NCBI GenBank assembly: GCA_003249225.1
Contig: QKJQ01000022.1
Location: 1 to 64,000 of the forward strand
From: Clostridia bacterium
GTDB taxonomy: Bacteria; Bacillota; Clostridia; Lachnospirales; Lachnospiraceae
Length of the DNA: 64,000 nucleotides
Direction of reading: 5' to 3'
The notes beneath the pieces were generated by a model that searched no databases, was not told the DNA's origin, and was given only the letters and a program-made list of their open reading frames with translations. The position numbers were made by a program, and so were the translations under genes. Below, piece after piece: positions 43,973 through 53,388 of the stretch (position 1 is its first letter; every line of letters starts with the position of its first letter).

Positions 43973-46591
43973 CTAAAATCTTGACAATTTCAACGCTTTT
44001 ACAAGTTCCATAACCGGAAGCGGCACAAGTACAAGACCAAAAGCAATCAGGTACTGTCCCAGTGTCAGATGTGCCAGGCCAAAGACATTAGCTACCGGTG
44101 GTACAAAAACCACAAATACTGTTACTGCAAAAGAAGTAAGTGCTGCCAGGTTCATAAATTTATTGGAAAACACGCCAGCTTTGAATAATGATTTGTGCGT
44201 TCTCATATTTGATGCATGGACTACCTGTGACAAAGAAAGAACAATAAAAGCCATGGTTCTTCCTGCTGCAAGCTCGGTATCAGACGAACTGTAGGCACCT
44301 TTTCCAATAAAGAAAGCCAGCAGGGTAAGAGCTCCGAACATAACACCCATAAGCAATACCTGAAGTCCCATGCCATTCGCAAAGATTCCTTCGCTTGCTT
44401 TCTTTGGTTTACGGTCCATAACGTCATCTTCTGGTTTCTCCATACCAATTGCGATTGCCGGAAGACTGTCTGTGACCATATTGATCAATAAGAGCTGCAT
44501 TGAAAGCAGCGGACTCTTTCTCCATAACAGCATGGCAAAGAATACAGTGAATACCTCACCGATGTTTGTACCAAGCAAAAAGAATACAGCCTTTTTAATA
44601 TTGTCATATATACTTCTGCCTTCTTTTACGGCTTCGACAATGGTAGCAAAATTATCATCGGTCAATGTCATATCTGCTGCACCTTTTGCTACATCCGTTC
44701 CCGTAATCCCCATGGCACAGCCGATATCCGCTGCTTTAAGAGCTGGTGCGTCATTCACTCCGTCGCCTGTCATAGCGACGATCTCATCCTGTTTCTGCCA
44801 TGCACGAACAATTCGTATTTTATTCTCGGGTGATACTCTTGCATAGACAGAGATATCACGTACCTGCTCATTCAGTGCTTCTTCACTTAATTCATCCAAA
44901 TAAGCTCCGGTTACAGCTTTATCGCCATCTTTAAATATCCCAAGCTGTTTTGCTATAGCAGTAGCCGTTACAACGTGGTCACCGGTTATCATGATTGGTC
45001 GTATACCTGCTCTTTTGCACAAGGCAACTGCTTCTTTTGCTTCTTCTCTCGGAGGATCGATCATAGCGACAAGTCCAAGGAAATGAAGGTCATTTTCAAT
45101 CTCCTCGCTGATACATTCAGCAGGTATTTCTTCTATATATTTATAAGCAACTGCTATGACACGAAGCGCCTCTTCGCTCATTGATTCCGTCACTGCTTTT
45201 GCATGCTCCATATCACCATAGTTACAGCGCGGCATCATCATGTCAAAGGCACCTTTTGTAATAACTACTTTTTTGTCATCCATCTGACACACAACACTCA
45301 TCAGCTTACGATCAGAATCAAATGGCAATTCAGCTAACCGTGGAAATTTAGCTGCCAGTTCTTCCTTTGGCATTCCATTCTTCATTGCCGCCAGAACGAT
45401 TGAAGTCTCCGTTGGATCTCCAATATGCTTTTCTGTCCCATTCTCGATTATTACGCTTCCATCACAGCAAAGAGCCGCATATTGCAGCAGATTTCTGACT
45501 TTGTCCGTATTCGAACTGCTGATGTCTTCTGTCAGATCCTCAGCACCAACATACGCTTTTATTAATGTCATTCTGTTCTGCGTCAGTGTACCTGTTTTAT
45601 CAGAACATATAACGGATGCGCTTCCAAGGGTCTCGACCGCAGGAAGGTTCTTGATAATAGCGTTTTGCTTTACCATACGCTGCACGCCAAGAGACAGAAC
45701 GATGGTCACGATGGCCGGAAGTCCTTCCGGTATAGCTGATACTGCAAGAGATACCGATATCATAAAGATCGACAAGATCTCCATTCCATTCAGCAATCCG
45801 ATTACAAAGATAACAGCACATATGGCAAGCGCCAGAAATCCCAGATATCTGCCAAGCTGGGCGAGCTTTTTCTGCAATGGTGTAGACTGCCCACCGGCAC
45901 CTTCCAAAAGATCTGCAATTCTTCCCATCTCTGTTGACATACCGGTTCCTGTAACAACCGCTTTGCATCTGCCATACGTTATGCTGGTCCCGGAATAGAT
46001 CATATTGCTGCGGTCCCCAATTGGAGCATCTGCTGCTACAATTACTCTCGCATCTTTTTCCGAAGCGACCGATTCACCCGTCAGTGCCGATTCTTCTGCC
46101 TTTAGACTTGCACTTTCAATGAGTCTTGCATCTGCCGGAACAAAGTCTCCTGCTTCAAGCATTACAATATCACCCGGCACCACTTGCGCCGCATCTATCA
46201 CCAGTTCTGCACCGTTACGTATTACGCGTGCCTGCGGTGCTGATAATCTCTTTAACGCTTCCAGCGCTTTCTCAGCCTTACTTTCCTGCACCACGCCAAG
46301 CACTGCATTCAAAACAACGATCAGAATGATCAGCATTGGTTCAAAGAATTCACTGCTTTCTTCTCCATTTAAGGCAACAAGAAAGGAAATACCTGCCGCT
46401 ATCATCAGAATTACGATCATGGCATCCTTGAATTGATCTGCAAACCGGGTAAGCAGGCTTTTCTTTTTGGGCTCTCTCAGTTGATTGAGTCCGTACGCCG
46501 ACTGTCTCTCCCGAATTTCTTCTTGATTTAATCCAACTTCTTTTTGAACCTTCAGCTCCTGCATGACCAGTTCAATTTCTTTACTGTGCAT
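43973..46591 (-). CDS. P-type cation-transporting ATPase (Ca2+/Mn2+-type)
   Basis: An 872-residue P-type ATPase of the P2A/P2B group. The TM4 motif PEGLP is at 288-292, phosphorylation Asp331 in CSDKTGTLTQNR, KGAFDMMMP nucleotide loop, TGDGVNDAPALK hinge, and ten transmembrane helices with a C-terminal cation-ATPase domain. It exports a divalent cation. The leader contains a yybP-ykoY-type Mn2+ riboswitch and terminator, which suggests Mn2+ (perhaps Ca2+ as well) as the physiological substrate. Transport specificity is inferred from the leader. Confidence 0.88.
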   Translation of the reverse strand: MHSKEIELVMQELKVQKEVGLNQEEIRERQSAYGLNQLREPKKKSLLTRFADQFKDAMIVILMIAAGISFLVALNGEESSEFFEPMLIILIVVLNAVLGVVQESKAEKALEALKRLSAPQARVIRNGAELVIDAAQVVPGDIVMLEAGDFVPADARLIESASLKAEESALTGESVASEKDARVIVAADAPIGDRSNMIYSGTSITYGRCKAVVTGTGMSTEMGRIADLLEGAGGQSTPLQKKLAQLGRYLGFLALAICAVIFVIGLLNGMEILSIFMISVSLAVSAIPEGLPAIVTIVLSLGVQRMVKQNAIIKNLPAVETLGSASVICSDKTGTLTQNRMTLIKAYVGAEDLTEDISSSNTDKVRNLLQYAALCCDGSVIIENGTEKHIGDPTETSIVLAAMKNGMPKEELAAKFPRLAELPFDSDRKLMSVVCQMDDKKVVITKGAFDMMMPRCNYGDMEHAKAVTESMSEEALRVIAVAYKYIEEIPAECISEEIENDLHFLGLVAMIDPPREEAKEAVALCKRAGIRPIMITGDHVVTATAIAKQLGIFKDGDKAVTGAYLDELSEEALNEQVRDISVYARVSPENKIRIVRAWQKQDEIVAMTGDGVNDAPALKAADIGCAMGITGTDVAKGAADMTLTDDNFATIVEAVKEGRSIYDNIKKAVFFLLGTNIGEVFTVFFAMLLWRKSPLLSMQLLLINMVTDSLPAIAIGMEKPEDDVMDRKPKKASEGIFANGMGLQVLLMGVMFGALTLLAFFIGKGAYSSSDTELAAGRTMAFIVLSLSQVVHASNMRTHKSLFKAGVFSNKFMNLAALTSFAVTVFVVFVPPVANVFGLAHLTLGQYLIAFGLVLVPLPVMELVKALKLSRF

Positions 46592-46612
46592 TAATAAGAT
46601 CCTCCGTTCTTT

Positions 46613-46654
46613 AAAAAAGACTTTTATTGTATCAAAAAATACAACAAAAGTCTT
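46613..46654 (-). terminator. Riboswitch-controlled terminator of the ATPase gene
   Basis: AAGACTTTTGTTGTAT and ATACAATAAAAGTCTT form a stem followed by TTTTTT on the minus strand, 22 bases before the ATPase ATG. Its 5' arm contains the AAGACTTTT that pairs in P1 of the riboswitch, so the two folds exclude each other. Confidence 0.75.
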
Positions 46655-46752
46655 GCTCTTTTCGGAATGAACCAGATTGGACAGAATACTGTCAATCCAA
46701 TCGTGCTGGTGGTATCATTCACAGCGGCTTCGCTGTCAGCTACTCCCTTTTA
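46645..46752 (-). ncRNA. yybP-ykoY (Mn2+) riboswitch
   Basis: The minus strand begins AAAAGGGAGTAGC and ends GAGCAAGACTTTT, the conserved P1/L1 blocks of yybP-ykoY. Between them are P2 (ACAGCGAAGCCGCTGT) and P3 (GAATGA...TCATTC with an internal GATTGGA/TCCAATC hairpin). It lies between a TTGACA-16-TATACT promoter and a terminator. P1 formation on metal binding would prevent the terminator and turn the ATPase on. Conserved flanks are strong; the L3 contact cannot be checked by eye. Confidence 0.82.
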
Positions 46753-46762
46753 TATAGTGAAG

Positions 46763-46790
46763 AGTATAGCAGAAAACAAAGAATTGTCAA
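46763..46790 (-). promoter_or_regulatory. Sigma-A promoter of the ATPase gene
   Basis: Minus strand TTGACA (46785-46790), 16 bases, TATACT (46763-46768), just upstream of the riboswitch. Confidence 0.75.
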
Positions 46791-46799
46791 GATGAACCA

Positions 46800-48494
46800 T
46801 TATATCTTAAAGAAGGAAATCATCTTATCCAGCTTACTGATACTTTCTGTGTTTTTCTTATCCTGGTCTACAATATCACTTGTCCTGTTTACAATTACTG
46901 TTACTTTATTTGCTATTTCAACCGTACCTTTTGCTCCTTCTTCCGATGCAATTGTAATATGCTCGATCACACCCTGTATCTGTACGATCAGCGAATACAG
47001 TACTTCTGATACGTTCTTCATATCAACAACGACTTCCTTTACCATATCGGCATCATCATTATACTGGTTACCGGTTTGCAATAGCATATCATAATCCTTT
47101 AATACCTGATTATCCATGAAATCAAGCAGCTTCTTCGCATTTATAACAACACTTTCCACTGCGTCTGCTACGTTTGCCGTAATTTCATCGATTCGGGATA
47201 CCGCTTCTTTGGAATTCTCTGCAAGAGTCCTGATTTCTTCTGCAACGACTGAAAATCCGCGTCCTGCTTCCCCAGCTCTTGCTGCCTCAATGGCGGCATT
47301 CAATGCCAGGAGGTTTGTTTTGCTCGTTATATCCAGTATGGTTTTTGATAAAATTCTTATTTCTTCAATTGCATCTGTTTTCTTTATTGACTCAACAAGC
47401 ATTTCATTGGTGTTTCGGTATACCTCATTCGCCTTTTGCTGTGATTCCTGGGTCTTCCCTTTCAATTCTACGGCACGATCCCTGATTTCATAAGCCAGCT
47501 TTTCACCATTTTCTGCTTTATCTTTCATTCTGGTAACTTCTTCTTTAAGATTATTCGTCGCAGAACTCATCTCAAGGGTCGAAGCAGATGTTTCTTCCAT
47601 TCCAGCAGACAATTCTTCTGTTGTTGCAGATATTTCTTCCAGACTGGCATGAACCAGCATTACATTCGAAGTAGAAGCCGTGACAGCCTGATTGATGCTG
47701 TTACTTTCCATCCGGATTCCTTGCATGATACCCGCTATCTCTGTCTGCATTTTTGCAAACGAATTGATAATCTGACCAACTTCATCCTTTCGCTCTGTAT
47801 GTTTTTCATGAAATACCTGAGCGAATTCTCCATTTTCCATCAGCTCCATCTTTTCTCTCACAAGATAAATAGCTCTTGCTATGGCAAGACCGAGCAGGTA
47901 AGCCGCAACAAGTCCACCGAACAGCAGAATCACAGAATAGATATTGACTGTTAGCATAGCATCCCTTATGATGGCGCTTATTGTATCCGTATATACTCCT
48001 ACGAACCACATGCCTATTATATCACCGGAAGCGTTATAGATCGGCTCATAATAAGTCTGCGCATTTACACCGACAACAACAGCTGCTCCTTTGAAAATAC
48101 CACCACGGTTCAGTACCTGTTGAATCACGGCATCGGATGCCTGTGTATTGATAAGTCGGTTTCCATTTGCATCGGAAACATTGGTGGCAATTCTTGTGTC
48201 TCCGGCAAATATTGTAACCAGAATTCCGGTCTCGCCAGCTATCATGTCGACAAGGTCAAAATTTCCATTTATAAGGGTATCCCCTTTGTACATCTGACCA
48301 TCTACAACATTCCAGTCTCCGGGATATGTTGCATCGATAAGCTTCATTCCCATGGATGCGTAATTTTCGAGTTCAATTTCATTTTCTCTTTCTGCCATAT
48401 TTGTCAATTCTTTGCTAAATAGAAAACTGCTTACTAAAATCATAACTACAAGTACCGATGCAACAACAATAATAATCTTCCATTTGATTTTCAT
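46800..48494 (-). CDS. Methyl-accepting chemotaxis protein with single Cache domain
   Basis: A 564-residue chemoreceptor: TM1 about residues 7-25, periplasmic-side single Cache domain about 30-175 ([40 protein letters not shown]), TM2 about 180-203, HAMP-like linker, and the signalling domain about 280-560 with the hairpin tip [20 protein letters not shown]. It senses a small ligand outside and feeds CheA. The stop lies just before the ATPase promoter region. Ligand unknown. Confidence 0.9.
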   Translation of the reverse strand: MKIKWKIIIVVASVLVVMILVSSFLFSKELTNMAERENEIELENYASMGMKLIDATYPGDWNVVDGQMYKGDTLINGNFDLVDMIAGETGILVTIFAGDTRIATNVSDANGNRLINTQASDAVIQQVLNRGGIFKGAAVVVGVNAQTYYEPIYNASGDIIGMWFVGVYTDTISAIIRDAMLTVNIYSVILLFGGLVAAYLLGLAIARAIYLVREKMELMENGEFAQVFHEKHTERKDEVGQIINSFAKMQTEIAGIMQGIRMESNSINQAVTASTSNVMLVHASLEEISATTEELSAGMEETSASTLEMSSATNNLKEEVTRMKDKAENGEKLAYEIRDRAVELKGKTQESQQKANEVYRNTNEMLVESIKKTDAIEEIRILSKTILDITSKTNLLALNAAIEAARAGEAGRGFSVVAEEIRTLAENSKEAVSRIDEITANVADAVESVVINAKKLLDFMDNQVLKDYDMLLQTGNQYNDDADMVKEVVVDMKNVSEVLYSLIVQIQGVIEHITIASEEGAKGTVEIANKVTVIVNRTSDIVDQDKKNTESISKLDKMISFFKI

Positions 48495-48623
48495 TTATCA
48501 TGACCTCCATGCTTTTTCTATATATCCCTATTTATTACCATCCCCGCAATTGTATTGCACTGCCATATTATCTACTTTTTTACTATCTTATTATAACTCT
48601 TTCTATTACAATAAACAACAAAA

Positions 48624-48654
48624 AGGGACATAGTAAAATTATGCCCCCCTTTAC
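48624..48654 (-). terminator. Terminator after the double-Cache chemoreceptor
   Basis: Minus strand GGGGCATA and TATGTCCC form a stem followed by TTTTTG, between the two chemoreceptor genes. Confidence 0.65.
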
Positions 48655-48769
48655 TTAAAATCAGTCTTTCTCTTTCTTGTAATCCCAGCGATTCCCCATC
48701 GAACAAAAATGTCATTGACTGCAGATTATAAGAAAACTCTTAAAATCAAATTTACAGCTTGTACTTTGA

Positions 48770-50794
48770 TCAAATTGTAAATTTAGATATCAGTTGCTGC
48801 AAATCCTGTGATATCAAGGCAAGTCCTTCCGCTGAATGAGCAATCTCTCCAATGGATGCACTCTGCACCTGCATTGATGCGGATGCTTCTTCCGTAGCGG
48901 CTGCATTTTCTTCCGATATTGCAGATAAGCTTTCTGTCAGGTCGATAATTTCCTTTTTATTCTGATTCATCATAGCGGAAGATTCATTTAATTCTTTGAT
49001 TATTTTCATAGAATGATCAATAGATTTTGCAATCTCCCTGAATTTCTCTTCTGTGTCTTTTACACTTTCCGACTGGCTCTCTACGATTTCTCGAACATTA
49101 CTCATTGTATTTACTGCACTGAGTGATTTCCCTTTCAATTCATTGATAACGGCTTTGATCTCACTCGTGAAGAGATTGGACTGTTCAGCCAGTTTTCTGA
49201 TCTCATCTGCTACAACGGCAAATCCTCGTCCGGCATCACCGGCTCTTGCTGCTTCAATTGCTGCATTCAATGCCAAAAGATTCGTCTGATCCGCAATATT
49301 TTGAATCATGGAACTTGCCTGCTCGATCTTTTCTGCACTTTCATTATTGCTCACAATCGCTTCGTATACATCATTGGTAGATTCACGACTGGACTTTGTC
49401 TTCCCCACCAATGCGTCAATGATATGAAGTCCATCTTCCTTCTCTCTGTCTATAGCCTTAATGGAGTTATTCAATTCTCCGATAAAGGCAGCGTCTTTTT
49501 CAAGAAGTCTGCCAAGGTTATCTATGTTCCGTGCGGTAACTTCCGTATCTTTTGCCTGTTCTCCTGCTCCTTGCGCAATGTCTTCGATGGCTTTGCTTAC
49601 TTCAGATGCAGAAGCAGCGCTCTGCTCAGCTGTTGCGGTCAACTCTTCAGAAGAAGCAGCGACCTGCTGTGCACTATCCTGTGTCTTAATAATGAAATCC
49701 CTGACATTGTCCTGCATCATCGTCATTGATCGGATCATGGTTCCGATCTCGTCCTGCCTGTTATTGAATTTTCTTGCAGCAGATGACTCATCCATGGAGA
49801 AATCAAGTTCTGCCTGACGTTTGATATCATTTGTAACTGCTATAATAGGTCTTGCTATCGAACTGCTGACAAAGAAAGTAACGGCAGCACCAAGTATAAT
49901 AGCTCCTATAATAATGAAAATCAGGATGTTCTTGATAAAATTAACATTCTTCAGTATTTCTGCCTGAGTGATACCTACGACAACAGACCAGGTAGAATTA
50001 TGAATTGGTGCATACCCAACCATACGCATAGTGCCCTGGAACAAATACTGACCCGTTCCCATATCTCCTACTATTACATGATCCTGCATTAATTTTGCCA
50101 AATCACCATAATCTGGATTATCCTGTGCGGCATCGATGAGGTTGTATAGACTTGTGACAAGGGTTTCGTCCGGGTGTGCCATCAACGTACCTTCTGCATT
50201 CACGATGTATGCATAACCAGTATCTCCATAATCAAACTGGGTAATGAACTGGCTCAAAAATCCAGCACTCTGTTTTCCATATATAACACCAACCAGCTCG
50301 CCTTTATAATACAAGGGTGCAGCACAGATGATAATTGCCTCTCCGGTCACAGAACTGACAATAACATCCGATACATTCGCTGTTCCTTCCAGTGCTTTTT
50401 TAAAATATTCTCTTTTACTTACATCTACATCTGCTGTTCCTGTAGCATCTAGTGAAGTACCAATTCCATCCAGTCCGACTATAGCATATCCGATAAATCC
50501 TGTTCTCTTTGTCTCTTCTGATAGAAGTTCCATCTTTGTATCAACAGAGATGTCTGGATTTCCATAAACATCATTTTGGGCCAGTGCTTCGATATACATG
50601 GAATACTTGCCAATAATTTCTTCGTAATACTTTGCTTCTTCCTGTGCCAACATAGTCAGATTTTCATTTGCGTCTGCAATCAGCTGCTTTGAGACAATCG
50701 AAACATTGATGATTCCCATTAGACCGGCAACGACCAGGATTACCGATGTAAAGATAAGAATCAACCTGAGTTTTATTGATTTCATAGCGTTCAC
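48770..50794 (-). CDS. Methyl-accepting chemotaxis protein with double Cache domain
   Basis: A 674-residue chemoreceptor: TM1 about 10-28, dCache_1 domain about 35-275 ([56 protein letters not shown]), TM2 about 285-310, HAMP about 310-360, and the signalling domain to the end with [20 protein letters not shown]. dCache domains usually bind amino acids or organic acids. It is separated from the next receptor by a terminator. Confidence 0.92.
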   Translation of the reverse strand: MNAMKSIKLRLILIFTSVILVVAGLMGIINVSIVSKQLIADANENLTMLAQEEAKYYEEIIGKYSMYIEALAQNDVYGNPDISVDTKMELLSEETKRTGFIGYAIVGLDGIGTSLDATGTADVDVSKREYFKKALEGTANVSDVIVSSVTGEAIIICAAPLYYKGELVGVIYGKQSAGFLSQFITQFDYGDTGYAYIVNAEGTLMAHPDETLVTSLYNLIDAAQDNPDYGDLAKLMQDHVIVGDMGTGQYLFQGTMRMVGYAPIHNSTWSVVVGITQAEILKNVNFIKNILIFIIIGAIILGAAVTFFVSSSIARPIIAVTNDIKRQAELDFSMDESSAARKFNNRQDEIGTMIRSMTMMQDNVRDFIIKTQDSAQQVAASSEELTATAEQSAASASEVSKAIEDIAQGAGEQAKDTEVTARNIDNLGRLLEKDAAFIGELNNSIKAIDREKEDGLHIIDALVGKTKSSRESTNDVYEAIVSNNESAEKIEQASSMIQNIADQTNLLALNAAIEAARAGDAGRGFAVVADEIRKLAEQSNLFTSEIKAVINELKGKSLSAVNTMSNVREIVESQSESVKDTEEKFREIAKSIDHSMKIIKELNESSAMMNQNKKEIIDLTESLSAISEENAAATEEASASMQVQSASIGEIAHSAEGLALISQDLQQLISKFTI

Positions 50795-51075
50795 CTCACT
50801 TAATTTTACTTATGTTTACATATTGTTTATGTTGTATTCATTATATCATTATATTAAATGTTTTTCCAGTATATTTTTTTGTTTCTGTAAAATAAATTAC
50901 TTTTTTTATTTTTCGTGATGTCTTATGTCTCGTTTTGTGAGTTTACGCTTGTTTATGCCTAAATTAATTTACTGCTTTATGTTTTTTTAATCATATAAAA
51001 GTATTTAAGCTTTTTTACATTAATACACAACCCGTTTTACGAACGAAGAACGAAAAACCTTAAGTAAAAATAGAA
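50795..51075. other. AT-rich intergenic stretch without a gene
   Basis: About 280 bases upstream of the double-Cache receptor gene and downstream of the sensor kinase gene. It is very AT-rich and holds no frame or RNA that I recognise; the receptor promoter must lie here, but no single convincing pair of boxes stands out. Confidence 0.5.
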
Positions 51076-51116
51076 AAAAGGCAGATCAGACTTTTTTTAT
51101 GCTGACCTTGCCTTTT
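51076..51116 (-). terminator. Terminator after the sensor kinase operon
   Basis: AAAAGGCA and TGCCTTTT with an inner GGTCAGC/GATCAG-type stem, and a T-rich tail on the minus strand. Confidence 0.75.
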
Positions 51117-51152
51117 AGTATCTCTTTTTATGATTCCTTCACAATGTTTGTA

Positions 51153-52214
51153 TTATTGTTTTTCTTTACTCACATCCCATAGCCAAACATGAAAGGAGGA
51201 TCCTTGTCCTATTTCACTCTCTACTTCAACAAAACCATTTTCAATATCAATAATCTTTCTGACCAACGCAAGTCCAAGACCATTTCCTCCTGTGTTTCTT
51301 GATCTATCTCCCTGATAGAACTTATCGAAGATGTGATTTTGTGTTTCTTTTGACATGCCTGACCCATTATCTGAAACAGTAATGCAGAACATATCGTCCT
51401 TCCTTTTCAAACTAATTTGTATATCGCCTGCTGTTCCGGTGAATTTCACGGCATTTCCAAGTAAATTCATCCATACCTGCATCATAAGTTCCTTATTGCC
51501 AAAGTAATCAAGTTTGGGCAGATCAATATCAAGACTAATTTCCTTACGGGTCCATTCAGGCTCCAGTAACAGCAAAGCCTGCCTTATCTGCTCATCCAAA
51601 CGGTATATTCTCCTATTGGTCCCAGTTCCCTGATTTTCCAGACGCGAAAGCATAAGGACATTGCCGGTAAGTGTTGCAAGCTGTCTGACACTGTCGATAA
51701 TCAGCCTCGTGTATTCTTCATGCTCCTCCTGTGTTATATCCGGTGTCTGAAGCAGCGTCGCATATCCTTCAATAGTCGCAATCGGTGTTTTGAATTCATG
51801 GGATACGCTGACAACAAAATCGTCTCGAAGCGTCTCAATGCTTCCCAGTTCCTCTACCATGGAGTTGAAGATTTTGTAAATTTCTCTTACCTCATCAACT
51901 TTTTGTTCTTCAGACAAACGAATCGTAAAATTTCCTTTAGCTACTTCTTTTGAAGCATTCCCCATCTCACTGATTGGGTCAAGTATTTTCCTGCCGACAA
52001 AAAAGGATATAGTAGATCCCGCCGCTGCGCTGATTATAATCAAAAGTAACAACGGCGCTAAGGGTCCCAGTTTCACATTGCTGAAAGATCCGGACATATA
52101 CAGGCGATACGTCATAAAAGAGGCAAGTATTATCGTTGTTACAATGACTGCAAAAATCAGGATGGAAAAGCGAAGCCAAAGTCTGTGTATATTCTTGTGT
52201 TTCACTTCCTTCAT
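51153..52214 (-). CDS. Sensor histidine kinase
   Basis: A 353-residue kinase: TM1 about 13-35, a very short external loop of roughly 15 residues, TM2 about 53-73, HAMP about 75-125, HisKA with His139 in SVSHEFKTPIATIEGY, and HATPase_c with NLLGNAVKFT, DNGSGM and GLGLALV. The short loop suggests sensing within the membrane, as in kinases that respond to antimicrobial peptides or envelope stress. Its start overlaps the response regulator stop by four bases. The ABC transporter gene is divergent. Confidence 0.9.
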   Translation of the reverse strand: MKEVKHKNIHRLWLRFSILIFAVIVTTIILASFMTYRLYMSGSFSNVKLGPLAPLLLLIIISAAAGSTISFFVGRKILDPISEMGNASKEVAKGNFTIRLSEEQKVDEVREIYKIFNSMVEELGSIETLRDDFVVSVSHEFKTPIATIEGYATLLQTPDITQEEHEEYTRLIIDSVRQLATLTGNVLMLSRLENQGTGTNRRIYRLDEQIRQALLLLEPEWTRKEISLDIDLPKLDYFGNKELMMQVWMNLLGNAVKFTGTAGDIQISLKRKDDMFCITVSDNGSGMSKETQNHIFDKFYQGDRSRNTGGNGLGLALVRKIIDIENGFVEVESEIGQGSSFHVWLWDVSKEKQ

Positions 52215-52885
52215 TCCGCTTTCACCACCTTGTATCCCAGTCCTCGAACTGTAATAATATGAAGATCATCGCATTCTTTTAACCGTTCCCGCAATCTATT
52301 AATATGAACATCGACGGTTCGTTCATCTGTCTCCGATTCCATGCCCCAGATTTCGTCCATTAACTGCTGTCTTGTGAATATTTTGTTTGGGTAAGATACC
52401 AGCTTATAAAGCAACTGAAACTCTTTTTGCGGTAAAAGAACCTCTTCTTTGTTGACTGTAATTGTCAAAGCGTCATAGTCCAGCACCGATGATCTGCACA
52501 TGATCTTTTTATCACTGAAAATCTTGGCCCGCCGCAGAAGCGCCCCGACTCGCAGTATCATTTCATTTACATCAATCGGTTTGACCATATAATCATCGAT
52601 TCCTGCTTTAAACCCCGTCTGTTTGTCTTCGTATTGTTCTTTTGCTGTAATCATCAGAATCGGTGTATTCACACCGGCATCGCGCAGAACACGAGTCAGC
52701 TCATAACCATCCATCTTTGGCATCATTATATCGGATAGGATCAGGTCTATAAATTCTTTATCAAGTACTTTCAGGGCTTCCTCACCATTTTCTGCCACTA
52801 TGGCGTTATATCCATTTCTCTTTAGCACTGTACAATATAATTTTGCCAGTTTTTCATCATCTTCAACCACTAATATCTGAAACAT
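52211..52885 (-). CDS. OmpR/PhoB-family response regulator
   Basis: A 224-residue regulator: receiver domain with EDD at 8-10, phosphoacceptor Asp52 in LILSDIMMPKMDGYEL and Lys in MVKPID; winged-helix output domain about 130-222 with EFQLLYKLVSYPNKIFTRQQ and RTVDVHINRLRERL. It is the partner of the downstream sensor kinase. Being divergent from the ABC gene, with a perfect palindrome in between, it probably controls that transporter. Confidence 0.92.
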   Translation of the reverse strand: MFQILVVEDDEKLAKLYCTVLKRNGYNAIVAENGEEALKVLDKEFIDLILSDIMMPKMDGYELTRVLRDAGVNTPILMITAKEQYEDKQTGFKAGIDDYMVKPIDVNEMILRVGALLRRAKIFSDKKIMCRSSVLDYDALTITVNKEEVLLPQKEFQLLYKLVSYPNKIFTRQQLMDEIWGMESETDERTVDVHINRLRERLKECDDLHIITVRGLGYKVVKAE

Positions 52886-53195
52886 CTGTATTCCGCCTTT
52901 CCTGTACCGGCATATCCTAACTATGCTGTTCCTTAGGATACCATTTATTCTTCATCTTATTATATAGAAGCATCGCAACTTGTTTACAATGCCATTCGAC
53001 AACAAAAACTTCTCTGTTTAGTACATGTTTTTATTATTTTTATTGTATATATGTTTAACACTTTCTATCATTATACCATATCGGAACAAAGATGAAGCAA
53101 AACTACTTTACAACGATGCTATTATACCGCAGTATTATAAACAGAATATGAATCGTTTCTTCCTATAATACTGCTGCCGGAATAATAAACGATCA
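52886..53195. other. Intergenic region upstream of the two-component operon
   Basis: A gene-free stretch holding the promoter of the minus-strand response-regulator operon. It is AT-rich with no recognised RNA; CCTAAGGAACAGCATAGTTAGG near 52917-52940 is a partly palindromic segment. Confidence 0.4.
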
Positions 53196-53217
53196 TTATA
53201 GGAAATATTTCCTATAA
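53196..53217. promoter_or_regulatory. Perfect 22-bp palindrome upstream of the ABC transporter gene
   Basis: The half-site TTATAGGAAAT is followed by its exact complement ATTTCCTATAA, giving a perfect 22-bp palindrome. A further half-site TTCCTATAA lies 49 bp upstream at 53159-53167. This is a likely operator for the ABC gene or for both divergent units. Confidence 0.6.
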
Positions 53218-53388
53218 AATGTGAAGATAGTTCATGCTTTCTGCATCCCAAAATTTTTATTGGTAATTAATATTGAATTAACATGTGGATGTTATACTTT
53301 GCAAAATGAAGAATTCATTCAATATAGTCAGAGTTGTTCCATAAGGTAAGACATAATAATTTGCAATAAGATTAAAAAGGAGAGTATC

